Below, one piece after another: positions 29,700-38,924 of a DNA stretch of 64,000 nucleotides. The stretch's first letter is position 1. Each line of letters begins with the position of its first letter. The translations under genes were made by a program, and so were the position numbers. This DNA comes from Protaetiibacter intestinalis (GTDB taxonomy: Bacteria; Actinomycetota; Actinomycetes; Actinomycetales; Microbacteriaceae): positions 2,852,001-2,916,000 of the forward strand of contig NZ_CP032630.1 in the NCBI RefSeq assembly GCF_003627075.1, written 5' to 3'. Below the pieces are notes generated by a model that had not been told where the DNA came from, ran no database searches, and saw only the letters and a list, made by a program, of their open reading frames with translations.

Positions 29700-30503
29700 A
29701 TGACCTCCGCTTCCACATCCCGCGGCCGCCGCTCCGGCAGGCGTTCGCCGCTCGCCTCTGCGGCGCTCCTGCTCATCGGCCTGCTCGCCACGGGCGGCGC
29801 CTATGCGGCACTCACCTCCTCGAGCAGCGCGGGTGCCGCGACCGAGACCCAGGTGACCAAGCTCGCCGAGGACGGCCAGAAGCTCTTCGCCGCCAACTGT
29901 GCGAGCTGCCACGGCCTGCAGGCCCAGGGCACCGAGGACGGCCCCACCCTCATCGGCGTGGGCGCCGCCGCCGTCGACTTCCAGGTGGGCACCGGCCGCA
30001 TGCCGCTCGCCGCCTCCGGCCCGCAGGCCGAGGAGAAGGAGCCGCAGTTCACCGAGGCCCAGATCGAGGCGCTCGCCACCTGGGTGGCGTCGCTCGGCCC
30101 CGGCCCCTCGATCCCCGACGAGCGCTACCTGACCGGCGACGACCTGCCGACGGGTGCCGAGCTGTTCCGCATCAACTGCGCCATGTGCCACAACGTGGCC
30201 GGCGCCGGCGGTGCGCTCACCCAGGGCAAGTTCGCCCCCTCGCTCATGGGTGTCGAGCCCAAGCACATCTACGAGGCGATGATCACCGGCCCGCAGAACA
30301 TGCCGGTCTTCAACGACGCGAACATCACCCCCGAGGACAAGGGCAACATCATCGCCTACCTCGAGCACGTCGAGACGAGCGGGTCGCCCGGCGGTCTCGA
30401 CCTCGGCAACCTGGGCCCGGTGTCGGAGGGTCTCTTCGTCTGGATCTTCGCCCTCGGTTCGATCGTCGCGATCACCGTGTGGCTGACGGCGAAGTCGAAC
30501 TAG
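29700..30503 (+). CDS. qcrC: cytochrome bc1 complex di-haem cytochrome c subunit
   Basis: 267-aa electron-transfer subunit that replaces a soluble cytochrome c and hands electrons to the oxidase. An N-terminal hydrophobic segment (about 18-37) is the signal/anchor. There are two haem c sites, CASCH and CAMCH, and a C-terminal membrane anchor (VWIFALGSIVAITVWLT). Start at ATG 29700; only a weak GGA-type ribosome site precedes it, 26 bp after the ctaE stop. Confidence 0.96.
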   Translation: MTSASTSRGRRSGRRSPLASAALLLIGLLATGGAYAALTSSSSAGAATETQVTKLAEDGQKLFAANCASCHGLQAQGTEDGPTLIGVGAAAVDFQVGTGRMPLAASGPQAEEKEPQFTEAQIEALATWVASLGPGPSIPDERYLTGDDLPTGAELFRINCAMCHNVAGAGGALTQGKFAPSLMGVEPKHIYEAMITGPQNMPVFNDANITPEDKGNIIAYLEHVETSGSPGGLDLGNLGPVSEGLFVWIFALGSIVAITVWLTAKSN

Positions 30504-30536
30504 CACGTGAGTACGGAAACACAGGAGGGGAAGTCG

Positions 30537-31598
30537 ATGGCCGAGACGAACGGCGCCGAACCCGGCACCGCAGTCGAGACGCACACGCCGTCGCCCGTAT
30601 CGGCCGGTGTGGCCGTGATCTCGGACGACGCCGTCGAGAACCCCGGGTTCCCGCCGTACCGTCCCCGCGTCTCCGACCTCGACCCGGAGAAGGCGAAGCA
30701 GAACGAGCGCCGCGTCTTCTGGCTGTTCCTGGCCTCCATGATCGGCAGCGTCTTCGCGGTCGTCGCCTACATCGTCTTCCCGATCCACGAGGGCGACCTC
30801 GAGTCGGTGCGACTCAACAACCTGTTCCTCGGTCTCGGTTTCGCGCTCGGCCTGCTCGGCATCGGCTTCGGCACGGTGCACTGGTCGAAGTCGCTCATGG
30901 ACGGCCACGACCTCGTCGAGCAGCGCCACGAGACCCGCGGCAAGCCCGAGACGATCGCCCGCGCCGCCGAGATCTTCACCCTCGGCAACAAGGAGTCCGG
31001 CTTCACGCGCCGCAAGCTCATCCGCAACGGCCTCATCGCCGCCCTCGCGCTCGCGCCGCTGTCGGCGATCGTCATCTTCCGCGACTTCGCGCCGGCCGAC
31101 GACCCGGCGACGCTGCTCAAGCACACCATGTGGAAGAAGGGCACGCGCCTCGCGCGCGACCCCAACGGCCTCCCGATCAAGGCCTCGGATGTCACGCTCG
31201 GCTCGGTCTTCCACGTGATCCCGGAGGACCTGCACGAGTCCGACCACCCGCTCGAGGAGAAGGCCAAGGCGGCCGTGCTGCTCATGCGGCTGCGCCCCGA
31301 AGACCTCAACCCCTCGCCGGAGCGCGAGGACTGGGCCTTCCGCGGCATCGTCGCCTACTCGAAGATCTGCACCCACGTGGGTTGCCCGGTCGCGCTGTAC
31401 GAGCAGCAGACCCACCACCTGCTGTGCCCCTGCCACCAGTCGCAGTTCGACATCACGCGCGAGGCCGCCGTCATCTTCGGCCCGGCCAAGCGCCCGCTGC
31501 CGCAACTGCCCATCACCGTCGACGACGAGGGTTACCTGATCGCCCAGAGCGACTTCCACGAACCCGTCGGTCCGAGCTTCTGGGAGCGTTCGCTGTGA
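30537..31598 (+). CDS. qcrA: cytochrome bc1 complex Rieske iron-sulfur subunit
   Basis: 353-aa [2Fe-2S] protein. Three N-terminal membrane segments (about residues 65-200) are the actinobacterial form. The cluster ligands are CTHVGC and CPCHQS near residues 285-310. A basic twin-arginine-like RRKLIRNG precedes the third membrane segment. The ATG at 30537 is chosen over a GTG at 30507 because AGGAGGGG (30523-30530) lies 6 nt before it. It overlaps qcrB by GTGA. Confidence 0.96.
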   Translation: MAETNGAEPGTAVETHTPSPVSAGVAVISDDAVENPGFPPYRPRVSDLDPEKAKQNERRVFWLFLASMIGSVFAVVAYIVFPIHEGDLESVRLNNLFLGLGFALGLLGIGFGTVHWSKSLMDGHDLVEQRHETRGKPETIARAAEIFTLGNKESGFTRRKLIRNGLIAALALAPLSAIVIFRDFAPADDPATLLKHTMWKKGTRLARDPNGLPIKASDVTLGSVFHVIPEDLHESDHPLEEKAKAAVLLMRLRPEDLNPSPEREDWAFRGIVAYSKICTHVGCPVALYEQQTHHLLCPCHQSQFDITREAAVIFGPAKRPLPQLPITVDDEGYLIAQSDFHEPVGPSFWERSL

Positions 31599-33226
31599 CC
31601 ACCTCCGCAACCGCCACGGCACCCGTCGAGGAGAAGACCCCTCCCGGTCCCGGGATGCGCTTCGTCAACGGCGCGGCGAACTACATCGAGGACCGCACGA
31701 GCCTGTCCGGGCTCGTCAAGGAGCTCGGCCGCAAGATCTTCCCCGATCACTGGTCGTTCATGCTCGGCGAGGTCGCGCTCTACAGCTTCGTCGTCATCCT
31801 GCTCTCGGGCACCTTCCTGACGTTCTTCTTCCAGGCTTCGATGGCCCCGGTGATCTACGAGGGCAGCTACCCGACGCTCAAGGGCGTCGAGATGTCGGCC
31901 GCCATGGCCTCGACGCTCGACATCAGCTTCGAGGTGCGCGGCGGCCTGCTCATGCGCCAGGTGCACCACTGGGCGGCGCTGCTGTTCGTCGCCTCGATCG
32001 GCCTGCACATGCTGCGCGTGTTCTTCACGGGCGCGTTCCGCAAGCCGCGTGAGATCAACTGGGTGGTCGGCTTCCTGCTGTTCGTCCTCGCGATGGCCGA
32101 GGGCTTCACGGGCTACTCGCTCCCCGACGACCTGCTCTCCGGAAACGGCCTCCGCATCATCGACGGCATGGTCAAGGGCATCCCGATCGTCGGCACCTGG
32201 ATCTCGTACCTGCTGTTCGGCGGCGAGTTCCCGGGCGAGGCGATCGTCGGCCGCCTCTACATGCTGCACATCATGCTGCTGCCCGCGCTCGTCATCGCGG
32301 CGATCGGCGTGCACATGATCCTGCTGATCGTCAACAAGCACACCCAGTTCGCGGGCCCCGGCCGCACCGAGGGCAACGTGGTCGGCAACCCGATCATGCC
32401 GGTGTTCGCGGCGAAGGCCGGCGGCTTCTTCTTCATCGTGTTCGGCGTCATCATGCTGATCGCCTCCACGGTGACGATCAACCCGATCTGGAACTACGGA
32501 CCGTACGACCCCTCCCCCGTCTCGGCCGGCACCCAGCCCGACTGGTACATCGGCTTCGCCGACGGCATGCTGCGGCTCATCCCGCCGCACCTGGAGTCGG
32601 TGTTCTTCGGCTTCACCTTCACCTGGTACATCCTCATCCCGATCGCGGTACTGGGGATCTTCCTGGTGGCCGTGGCGATCTACCCCTTCATCGAGGCGTG
32701 GATCACGGGCGACAAGCGCGAGCACCACATCGCCGACCGTCCCCGCAACGCCCCGACCCGCACCGCCATCGGCGCGGCGGGTGTCACCTTCTACGCGGTC
32801 ATGTGGGCCGCGGCGAGCTCCGACCTCATCGCCACCCACTTCCGGCTGTCGATCGAGGGCGTCACGCACGCGCTGCAGGCGCTGCTCATCTTCGGCCCGA
32901 TCGTGGCGTTCATCGTCGCGCGGCGCATCTGCCTCGGGCTGCAGAAGAAGGACCGCGAGATCGCGCTCCACGGCTTCGAGTCCGGCCGCATCGTGCGCCT
33001 GCCGGGTGGCGAGTACATCGAGGTCCACGAGCAGCTCTCGGACTTCGAGCGCTGGCGCCTCGTGAGCTACGACGACTACGCACCGCTCGTGGTGCGCCCC
33101 AACAAGCAGGGCAAGATCACGGTCTCGACGAAGCTGCGCGGCGTGCTGTCCCGCTGGTTCTTCGAGGACCGCATCGCCCCGGTCACGAAGGGCGAGCTGG
33201 AGTCCTCGCACCACCACGGTCACTGA
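31595..33226 (+). CDS. qcrB: cytochrome bc1 complex cytochrome b subunit
   Basis: 543-aa membrane subunit with two b haems and the quinol sites. Haem-ligand histidines lie in RQVHHWAALLFVASIGLHMLR and in YMLHIMLLPALVIAAIGVHM; PDWYIGF and the GYSLPDDLLSG loop are part of the Qo region. About nine membrane segments are followed by a 120-residue soluble C-terminal extension typical of actinobacteria, ending SSHHHGH. GTG start at 31595 overlaps the qcrA stop codon. It is the target of drugs such as telacebec in Mycobacterium. Confidence 0.96.
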   Translation: MTTSATATAPVEEKTPPGPGMRFVNGAANYIEDRTSLSGLVKELGRKIFPDHWSFMLGEVALYSFVVILLSGTFLTFFFQASMAPVIYEGSYPTLKGVEMSAAMASTLDISFEVRGGLLMRQVHHWAALLFVASIGLHMLRVFFTGAFRKPREINWVVGFLLFVLAMAEGFTGYSLPDDLLSGNGLRIIDGMVKGIPIVGTWISYLLFGGEFPGEAIVGRLYMLHIMLLPALVIAAIGVHMILLIVNKHTQFAGPGRTEGNVVGNPIMPVFAAKAGGFFFIVFGVIMLIASTVTINPIWNYGPYDPSPVSAGTQPDWYIGFADGMLRLIPPHLESVFFGFTFTWYILIPIAVLGIFLVAVAIYPFIEAWITGDKREHHIADRPRNAPTRTAIGAAGVTFYAVMWAAASSDLIATHFRLSIEGVTHALQALLIFGPIVAFIVARRICLGLQKKDREIALHGFESGRIVRLPGGEYIEVHEQLSDFERWRLVSYDDYAPLVVRPNKQGKITVSTKLRGVLSRWFFEDRIAPVTKGELESSHHHGH

Positions 33227-33267
33227 GCGCGGCCGGGGACCTGCTTGGGGTTCCTCGCGTCGTCCGC

Positions 33268-33273
33268 CATACT
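33268..33273 (+). promoter_or_regulatory. -10 box of the 70-aa membrane protein gene, leaderless type
   Basis: CATACT, 6 nt before the ATG at 33280. It implies separate transcription from qcrB. Confidence 0.5.
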
Positions 33274-33279
33274 GGCGGT

Positions 33280-33492
33280 ATGCCACTCGGGTTCTACATC
33301 GGTCTCGGAATGACGGTCGTGCTGCTCGGCGTGTGGCTCACGTTCCTCATCGTGCAGCACCGGGTGACGCGGAACTCGACCGAGCAGCCGCTCGCGGAGT
33401 CCGACCGCGAGGCCGTGCTGAACTCCGTCGCGCTGCACGAGACGGCGACGGCCGGCCAGATGGCCGCCATGTCCAGCGCACGGCGTCAGTAG
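33280..33492 (+). CDS. small single-pass membrane protein, unknown
   Basis: 70 aa. One membrane segment at residues 4-26 (GFYIGLGMTVVLLGVWLTFLI), then a polar tail with a predicted helix (SDREAVLNSVALHETATAG). I do not recognise a family. It lies between the two respiratory operons and could be an accessory small subunit, but only the position suggests this. The -10 box and start are clear and codon use matches its neighbours. Confidence 0.65.
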   Translation: MPLGFYIGLGMTVVLLGVWLTFLIVQHRVTRNSTEQPLAESDREAVLNSVALHETATAGQMAAMSSARRQ

Positions 33493-33525
33493 TCGCCGCC
33501 AGACGCGCTGTACGGCCCGCTGCGG

Positions 33526-33948
33526 CTAGAAGAAGCGCCGCATGTACTCGGCGGACTCGTGGAAGCCGAGACGGTCGTAGAAGCCGCCCGCGCGTCGGCT
33601 GGCGACCGTCAGCTGGGTGACGCCGCGGTCGCGGCACGCCTGCTCGACGGCCTGCACGAGCTGCGTGCCGTAGTCGTGCCCGCGCGCGTCGGCCGCCACC
33701 ACGATCTCCTGCAGCTGGGCCGAGGGGCCGTTCGTCGACAGCAACGGCACGATCGTGGTGAGCGCGTAGCCGCGCAGCGCCTCGCCGTCGTCGACCACGA
33801 GCAGCAGCACGGTCGGCTGCTCCCCCGCGAGGTACCCGGCGAGGGTGCGGTCGAAGGCCGCCCGCTCGGGCGCGAAGGCGTGCCCGAGCTGCTGCACCAG
33901 GCCGAAGAGCGCGTCCTCGTCGCCGGCGCGAGCCTCACGGACGGTCAT
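33526..33948 (-). CDS. GNAT family N-acetyltransferase
   Basis: 140-aa acetyl-CoA-dependent transferase. The start MTVREARAGDEDAL is typical; the acetyl-CoA loop is in EIVVAADARGHDYGTQLVQA (motif A), and VASRRAGGFYDRLGFHES is motif B. Substrate unknown. Its ATG overlaps the stop of ctaF (ATGA), making it the fourth gene of ctaC-ctaD-ctaF, an unexpected neighbour for cytochrome oxidase. Confidence 0.9.
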   Translation of the reverse strand: MTVREARAGDEDALFGLVQQLGHAFAPERAAFDRTLAGYLAGEQPTVLLLVVDDGEALRGYALTTIVPLLSTNGPSAQLQEIVVAADARGHDYGTQLVQAVEQACRDRGVTQLTVASRRAGGFYDRLGFHESAEYMRRFF

Positions 33949-34376
33949 CAGCGGGCGAAGTTGCCGCGGTAGTACTCGTAGTTCCAGCCGACGATCGAGA
34001 TGAGCGCGATCGGGCCGCCGAGGAACGACACCCACGGCCCGACAGCGAGCCCCGTGAACACGATCGCGAGGCCGGCGCCGAGGGCGAACGGCCACCAGCT
34101 CCACGGGCTGAAGTGCCCGATCTCCGGGTCGTCGTCGTCGATGTCGGCGTTCTGCAGGTCCTGCGGCAGCTCCGCGCCCTGGGCGCTGTGCACGCGCCCG
34201 AGGTAGAAGGCGAGGAAGAAGGCCAGCACGCCCGACAGGGTCATCGCGACCGTGCCGACCCACTCGATCCGACCCCAGTCCCAGCCGTGGTCGATCACCA
34301 CCCACAGGGTGTAGCCGGCGGCGGACAGCCAGAAGAAGACTCCGAGGAGCCACATCAGATTGGCGTTGGTGCGCAT
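33948..34376 (-). CDS. ctaF: cytochrome c oxidase subunit IV, actinobacterial type
   Basis: 142-aa membrane protein with four hydrophobic segments in two pairs (about 5-30, 38-60, 95-115 and 118-132), separated by an acidic loop (NADIDDDDPEIGHFSPWSWW). SPWSWWPFALG and NYEYYRGNFA are family hallmarks. It stabilises the aa3 oxidase in the supercomplex. 4 bp after the ctaD stop codon. Confidence 0.94.
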   Translation of the reverse strand: MRTNANLMWLLGVFFWLSAAGYTLWVVIDHGWDWGRIEWVGTVAMTLSGVLAFFLAFYLGRVHSAQGAELPQDLQNADIDDDDPEIGHFSPWSWWPFALGAGLAIVFTGLAVGPWVSFLGGPIALISIVGWNYEYYRGNFAR

Positions 34377-34380
34377 GGCG

Positions 34381-36105
34381 CTACTTCACCTCTCCCTCGG
34401 CGACGTCGAGCACGGGCGTCTCGGGCGCGTCCTTCGCGGGACCGACGCCCACCTGCACGGGCTGCTCCGGGTGGTGCAGATCGAACGCCGGCGACTCGGA
34501 GCGGATGCGCGGGATCGAGGTGAAGTTGTGGCGCGGCGGCGGGCACGAGGTGGCCCACTCGAGCGAGCGCGAGTTGCCCCACGGGTCGTCGACCGTCACC
34601 TTGGGCGCCTTGCGGGCCGTGATCCACACGTTCAGGAAGAACGGCAGCATCGACACGGCCAGGATCGCGGAGCCGATCGTGGAGAGCTGGTTCTCCCACG
34701 TGAAGCCCTCGCCCGCGAGGTAGCCCGCGTAGCGGCGGGGCATGCCCTCGACGCCGAGCCAGTGCTGGATGAGGAACGTCGTGTGGAAGCCGATGAACAG
34801 CAGCCAGAAGTGGATCTTGCCGAGCCGTTCGTCGAGCATCTTGCCGGTCCACTTGGGCCACCAGAAGTAGAAGCCCGAGAACATCGCGAAGACGACGGTG
34901 CCGAACACGACGTAGTGGAAGTGGGCGACGACGAAGTACGAGTCCGAGACGTGGAAGTCCAGCGGCGGCGAGGCGAGGATGACGCCCGTGAGGCCACCGA
35001 AGGTGAAGGTCACGAGGAAGCCGATCGCCCAGATCATCGGGGTCTCGAACGTCACCGAGCCACGCCACATCGTGCCGACCCAGTTGAAGATCTTCACGCC
35101 CGTGGGCACCGCGATGAGCATCGTCATGAGCGCGAACCACGGCAGCAGCACCGAGCCGGTCACGTACATGTGGTGCGCCCACACCGTCACCGACAGGGCG
35201 GCGATCGAGATCGTCGCGTAGATGAGGGTCTTGTAGCCGAAGATCGGCTTCCGGCTGAACACCGGGAACACCTCGGAGACGATGCCGAAGAACGGCAGGG
35301 CGATGATGTAGACCTCGGGGTGGCCGAAGAACCAGAACAGGTGCTGCCAGAGGATCGTGCCGCCGTTGGCCGGGTCGAGCAGGTGGGCGCCGAACACGCG
35401 GTCCGCACCGAGTGCGAACAGGCCGCCCGCGAGCACCGGGAAGGCGAGCAGCACGAGGATCGAGGTCACCAGGATGTTCCAGGTGAAGATCGGCATGCGC
35501 CACATCGTCATGCCCGGCGCGCGCATCGTGATGATCGTCGTGATGAAGTTCACGGCGCCGAGGATCGTGCCGAAGCCGGAGAGCGCGAGGCCGAAGACCC
35601 ACAGGTTGCCGCCGAGGCCCGGCGAGAAGGTCGTGCTCGTGAGCGGCGCGTAGGCGGTCCAGCCGAAGCCCGCGGCGCCCTGCGGGGTGAAGAACCCGGC
35701 GACCGCGATGAGCGATCCGAAGTTGAACAGCCAGTACGCGAAGGCGTTGAGCTTCGGGAACGCGACGTCGGGCGCGCCGATCTGCAGCGGCATGATCGCG
35801 TTCGCGAAGCCCGCGAACAGCGGGGTCGCGAACATCAGCAGCATGATCGTGCCGTGCATCGTGAACAGCTGGTTGTAGGCCTCGTTCGTCGGCACCACGT
35901 CGACGCCCGGCGTGAACAGCTCCACGCGGATGACGAGGGCGAGCACACCGCCGATGCAGAAGTAGATGAACGAGGTGATCAGGTACAGGTGCCCGATGAT
36001 CTTGTGGTCGGTCGTGGTGATCCACTTGACCAGGACGTTGCCCTTGCGGGTGGGCGTCGTGTTGGGCCGGATCGTCTGCGGCCGAGCCGGAGCTGCGGTG
36101 GTCAT
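34381..36105 (-). CDS. ctaD: cytochrome c oxidase subunit I
   Basis: 574-aa catalytic subunit of the aa3-type oxidase with 12 membrane segments. [17 protein letters not shown] holds a CuB histidine and the cross-linked His-Tyr pair, HHMYVTG the other CuB histidines, and HFHYVVFG the haem a3/haem a histidines. Residues 1-30 are a polar tail; the C-terminal 40 residues are a soluble extension. Second gene of ctaC-ctaD-ctaF-GNAT, 8 bp after ctaC. Confidence 0.97.
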   Translation of the reverse strand: MTTAAPARPQTIRPNTTPTRKGNVLVKWITTTDHKIIGHLYLITSFIYFCIGGVLALVIRVELFTPGVDVVPTNEAYNQLFTMHGTIMLLMFATPLFAGFANAIMPLQIGAPDVAFPKLNAFAYWLFNFGSLIAVAGFFTPQGAAGFGWTAYAPLTSTTFSPGLGGNLWVFGLALSGFGTILGAVNFITTIITMRAPGMTMWRMPIFTWNILVTSILVLLAFPVLAGGLFALGADRVFGAHLLDPANGGTILWQHLFWFFGHPEVYIIALPFFGIVSEVFPVFSRKPIFGYKTLIYATISIAALSVTVWAHHMYVTGSVLLPWFALMTMLIAVPTGVKIFNWVGTMWRGSVTFETPMIWAIGFLVTFTFGGLTGVILASPPLDFHVSDSYFVVAHFHYVVFGTVVFAMFSGFYFWWPKWTGKMLDERLGKIHFWLLFIGFHTTFLIQHWLGVEGMPRRYAGYLAGEGFTWENQLSTIGSAILAVSMLPFFLNVWITARKAPKVTVDDPWGNSRSLEWATSCPPPRHNFTSIPRIRSESPAFDLHHPEQPVQVGVGPAKDAPETPVLDVAEGEVK

Positions 36106-36113
36106 CGGATGCC

Positions 36114-36992
36114 TCAGTCCTCGTCCTCGCTGGTGCCCTCGTTGCCGGGCAGGTTCTGGTTCACGTTGTTCTCGACCCCGTTGCGGCCCTCGGGCAGCTT
36201 CGCGAGGGCGGCGTCGTACTCGGCGCGCGAGACCACGTGCACCTCGAAGAGCATGTCGGCGTGGAACTCACCGCACAGCTCGGCGCACTTGCCGCGGTAG
36301 ACGCCCTCCTTGAGGGGCACGAAGTACATGTAGTTCGTGTGGGAGGGGATCATGTCCTTCTTGTAGAGGAAGTCGATGATCCAGAACGAGTGGGCGACGT
36401 CACGCGACTCGAGCGTGATCTCCACCTTCTCGCCCACCGGCAGGTACAGGACCGGCAGCGAGCCCTCCTCGAGGTTGCCCTCCTTGTCGGGCTGCGCCTG
36501 CACACCCTCCGAGTAGCGCTTCTCGTCGAGGTAGTTGAAGTCCCACGACCAGCGCTTGCCGATCGCCTCGATGCGCACATCCGGGTCGCCCGGGTCGGCC
36601 TCGATGGCCGCCTGGTCGCGCGCCGTGAAGGCGAAGAAGCCGATGATGAGGATGAGCGGCACGACCGTGTAGAAGATCTCGATCGGCATGTTGTAGCGCA
36701 GCTGCACCGGGAGCCCGGTCTGGCCCTTGCGGCGACGGTAGACGACCGCGGCCCACAGGATGAGGCCCCACGTGACGACGCCGACACCGAGCAGCACGAT
36801 CCACGAGGTGACCCAGAGACCGATGACACGGTCGACGTGGTTGGTGGTGCCGGACTCGGTGGGAAGGAAGCCGTTCAGCTGCTCCTGCGTGCAGCCGGCG
36901 AGGATGACGGCGACCGCGAGGCCGATCGGGACGACCGCCCAACGGGCGAGTCGTGAACGGCGGGCCGGACCCTGTGGGCGGTTGGATCGCAC
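36114..36992 (-). CDS. ctaC: cytochrome c oxidase subunit II (CuA lipoprotein)
   Basis: 292-aa subunit that takes electrons from QcrC. Residues 12-34 form a lipoprotein signal peptide ending in LAGC. Two membrane segments follow (near 50-75 and 100-120), then the extracellular CuA domain with DVAHSFWI and [12 protein letters not shown], which hold the copper ligands. The acidic tail is polar. GTG at 36992 is chosen because AGAGG lies 7 nt upstream and the signal peptide then starts with a basic n-region. The operon promoter is at 37030-37035. Confidence 0.96.
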   Translation of the reverse strand: MRSNRPQGPARRSRLARWAVVPIGLAVAVILAGCTQEQLNGFLPTESGTTNHVDRVIGLWVTSWIVLLGVGVVTWGLILWAAVVYRRRKGQTGLPVQLRYNMPIEIFYTVVPLILIIGFFAFTARDQAAIEADPGDPDVRIEAIGKRWSWDFNYLDEKRYSEGVQAQPDKEGNLEEGSLPVLYLPVGEKVEITLESRDVAHSFWIIDFLYKKDMIPSHTNYMYFVPLKEGVYRGKCAELCGEFHADMLFEVHVVSRAEYDAALAKLPEGRNGVENNVNQNLPGNEGTSEDED

Positions 36993-37029
36993 CTGTGACC
37001 TCTCGGACGAAAGCTGTGGTTCGTCTTCG

Positions 37030-37035
37030 AGTCTA
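37030..37035 (-). promoter_or_regulatory. -10 box of ctaC operon
   Basis: TAGACT on the minus strand within TATAGACT; about 37 nt before the GTG, so this promoter has a short leader with Shine-Dalgarno. Confidence 0.5.
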
Positions 37036-37046
37036 TAACCACGAAA

Positions 37047-37070
37047 GGCGCCCTCCTCGCGGAGGACGCC
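37047..37070 (-). terminator. terminator hairpin of erpA
   Basis: On the minus strand, GGCG and CCTCC pair with GGAGG and CGCC (one mismatch), 4-nt loop, followed by TTT. It is 15 bp after the erpA stop and before the ctaC promoter, so it should separate the two units. Confidence 0.7.
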
Positions 37071-37085
37071 TCGTGTTCGAACCAC

Positions 37086-37433
37086 TCAGTGGAAGGAGTC
37101 GCCGCAGGCGCAGCTTCCCTGGGCGTTCGGGTTGTCGATCGTGAAGCCCTGCTTCTGGATGGTGTCCTCGAAGTCGATCGCGGCACCGTCGAGATACGGC
37201 ACGCTCATCTTGTCGACGACCACCTCGACGCCGTCGAAGTCGCGCGTCGCGTCGCCGTCGAGCAGGCGCTCGTCGAAGTAGAGCTGGTAGATGAGGCCGG
37301 AGCATCCGCCCGGCTGTACCGCGACCCGCAGTCGCAGGTCGTCGCGGCCCTCCTGCTCGAGGAGCGAGCGCACCTTCTGCGCGGCCGTGTCGGTGAGGCT
37401 GACCCCGTGGGTGGTCTCGAGCGTGTCCGTCAT
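37086..37433 (-). CDS. erpA: A-type iron-sulfur cluster carrier protein
   Basis: 115-aa HesB/IscA family protein that passes Fe-S clusters to apo-enzymes. The three cysteines are in QPGGCSGLIY and the C-terminal GSCACGDSFH. Likely clients in this window are aconitase, LipA and QcrA. ATG at 37433 is set by TACAAT ending 7 nt before it. Monocistronic, with a clear hairpin after it. The ErpA name rather than SufA/IscA follows the actinobacterial position (Rv2204c-like) and is less sure. Confidence 0.93.
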   Translation of the reverse strand: MTDTLETTHGVSLTDTAAQKVRSLLEQEGRDDLRLRVAVQPGGCSGLIYQLYFDERLLDGDATRDFDGVEVVVDKMSVPYLDGAAIDFEDTIQKQGFTIDNPNAQGSCACGDSFH

Positions 37434-37440
37434 GTGCACG

Positions 37441-37446
37441 ATTGTA
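37441..37446 (-). promoter_or_regulatory. -10 box of erpA, leaderless type
   Basis: TACAAT on the minus strand, 7 nt before the ATG at 37433. Confidence 0.65.
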
Positions 37447-37471
37447 AGCGCCGAAGCTCCGTGGATGCTGG

Positions 37472-38887
37472 TCAGCGCGCCCCGAGTCGGGCCAGCAGCA
37501 GCGCCTCGGCCAGGATCGCCTTCTGCAGGCTCGGGATATGCAGGGACTCGTTGGGGCTGTGCGCCCGGGAGTCCGGGTCCTCGACACCCGTCACGAGGAT
37601 CTGCGCGTTCGGGAATCGCTCCGCGAGCTCGGCGATGAACGGGATCGAGCCGCCCACCCCCATCTCGACCGCCGGGTTGCCGAAGGCCTCCCCGAGCACC
37701 GCCTTGGCATCCGCGACCGCCCAGCCGCTCGTGTCGACGAGGAAGGGCTGCCCGAGGTCGAGCCCGTCGACCTCGAGCACCGCGCCGTACGCCGCGTTCG
37801 CCCGCAGGTGGCCGATGATCGCCTCGTAGGCGTCCTCCGCGCGCTGACCGGGCGCGACGCGCGCGCTCACCCGCACCCGCACGCTCGGCACGAGCGTGTT
37901 CGAGGCGTCGCGCACGCTCGGGGCGTCGATGCCCGTGATCGTGATCGCGGGCTGGTTCCACATGCGCGACACGATCTCACCGCGGCCGATCGCCTGGACC
38001 TCCGGCAGCAGACCCGTCTCGCGCCGCAGCTGGGCCTCGTCGTACTCGGGCGTCTCCGCCTCGCGCGAGGTGAGCCCCGCGACGGCGACCGAGCCGTCCG
38101 GGTTCCACAGGGTGTCGAGGGTGCGGATCGCCGCGAGCATGGCATCCGGCACCGGACCGCCGAACATGCCCGAGTGCGAGGCGTGCTCGAGCGTCGTGAA
38201 GCGCAGGTTGAACGCCACCGCGCCGCGCAGCCCCACCGTGATCGCCGGGATGTCGATCGTCCAGTTGCCGGAGTCGGCGACCACGATGACGTCCGCGTCG
38301 AACGTCTCCCGGTAGGTCTCGAGGAACGTCGAGATCGAGCGCGAGCCGAACTCCTCCTCGCCCTCGATGTACAGCACGAGGCCGATCTCGGGGTCGCCCA
38401 GCACCTCGAGGTGCGCGCGGATCGCGGCGAGGTGCGCCACGATCCCCGCCTTGTCGTCCGCGGCGCCGCGCCCGTACAGGCGGTCGCCGCGCACCGTCGG
38501 CTCGAAGGGCTTCGACTCCCACGCGGCGTCGTCGCCGGGAGGCTGCACGTCGTGGTGCGCGTAGAGCAGGATGGTGGGCTTGCCGTTGCGGGCCGCGCGG
38601 CTCGCGACGACGGCCGGCTGGCCGAGCGCATCCGAGCCCTCGGCGGACACCGGGAGCTGCACGACCTCGACCGACTCGAACACCCCGAGCTCGCGGGCGA
38701 GCTCGGCCACGCGCTCGGCGCTCGCGTGCACGTGGGCGAAGTCGAAGCCGTCCCAGGCGACCGACGGGATGCGCACGAGACCCGAGAGTTCGGCGAGCGC
38801 GGTCGGGAGTCCCGCCGCCACCGCCTCCCGGAACTCGTCCACCCGGGGGGTGGAGGCGGACACGGACGACGGGTCGGACTCAGCCAT
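37472..38887 (-). CDS. M20/M25/M40 family dipeptidase
   Basis: 471-aa di-zinc peptidase of the ArgE/DapE/carnosinase family, probably a dipeptidase. Zinc and catalytic residues: LLYAHHDVQPPGD, LYGRGAADDKAG, YIEGEEEFGS, VADSGNW and the C-terminal His in AHSPNESLHIPS. The inserted dimerisation domain carries RFTTLEHASHSGMFGG. Cytoplasmic. ATG at 38887 is set by TAAGAT ending 7 nt upstream. Divergent from DUF3043. Confidence 0.92.
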   Translation of the reverse strand: MAESDPSSVSASTPRVDEFREAVAAGLPTALAELSGLVRIPSVAWDGFDFAHVHASAERVAELARELGVFESVEVVQLPVSAEGSDALGQPAVVASRAARNGKPTILLYAHHDVQPPGDDAAWESKPFEPTVRGDRLYGRGAADDKAGIVAHLAAIRAHLEVLGDPEIGLVLYIEGEEEFGSRSISTFLETYRETFDADVIVVADSGNWTIDIPAITVGLRGAVAFNLRFTTLEHASHSGMFGGPVPDAMLAAIRTLDTLWNPDGSVAVAGLTSREAETPEYDEAQLRRETGLLPEVQAIGRGEIVSRMWNQPAITITGIDAPSVRDASNTLVPSVRVRVSARVAPGQRAEDAYEAIIGHLRANAAYGAVLEVDGLDLGQPFLVDTSGWAVADAKAVLGEAFGNPAVEMGVGGSIPFIAELAERFPNAQILVTGVEDPDSRAHSPNESLHIPSLQKAILAEALLLARLGAR

Positions 38888-38894
38888 GTGGGCT

Positions 38895-38900
38895 ATCTTA
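38895..38900 (-). promoter_or_regulatory. -10 box of the M20 peptidase gene, leaderless type
   Basis: TAAGAT on the minus strand, 7 nt before the ATG. TATCTT on the plus strand (38894-38899) overlaps it and may serve the divergent DUF3043 gene. Confidence 0.55.
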
Positions 38901-38924
38901 AGCTGACCGACCAGCGAGGATCCC

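Noticed and set aside
30507..30536. GTG start of qcrA at 30507
   Set aside because: The ATG at 30537 has AGGAGGGG 6 nt upstream, which lies inside the would-be coding part of the earlier start.
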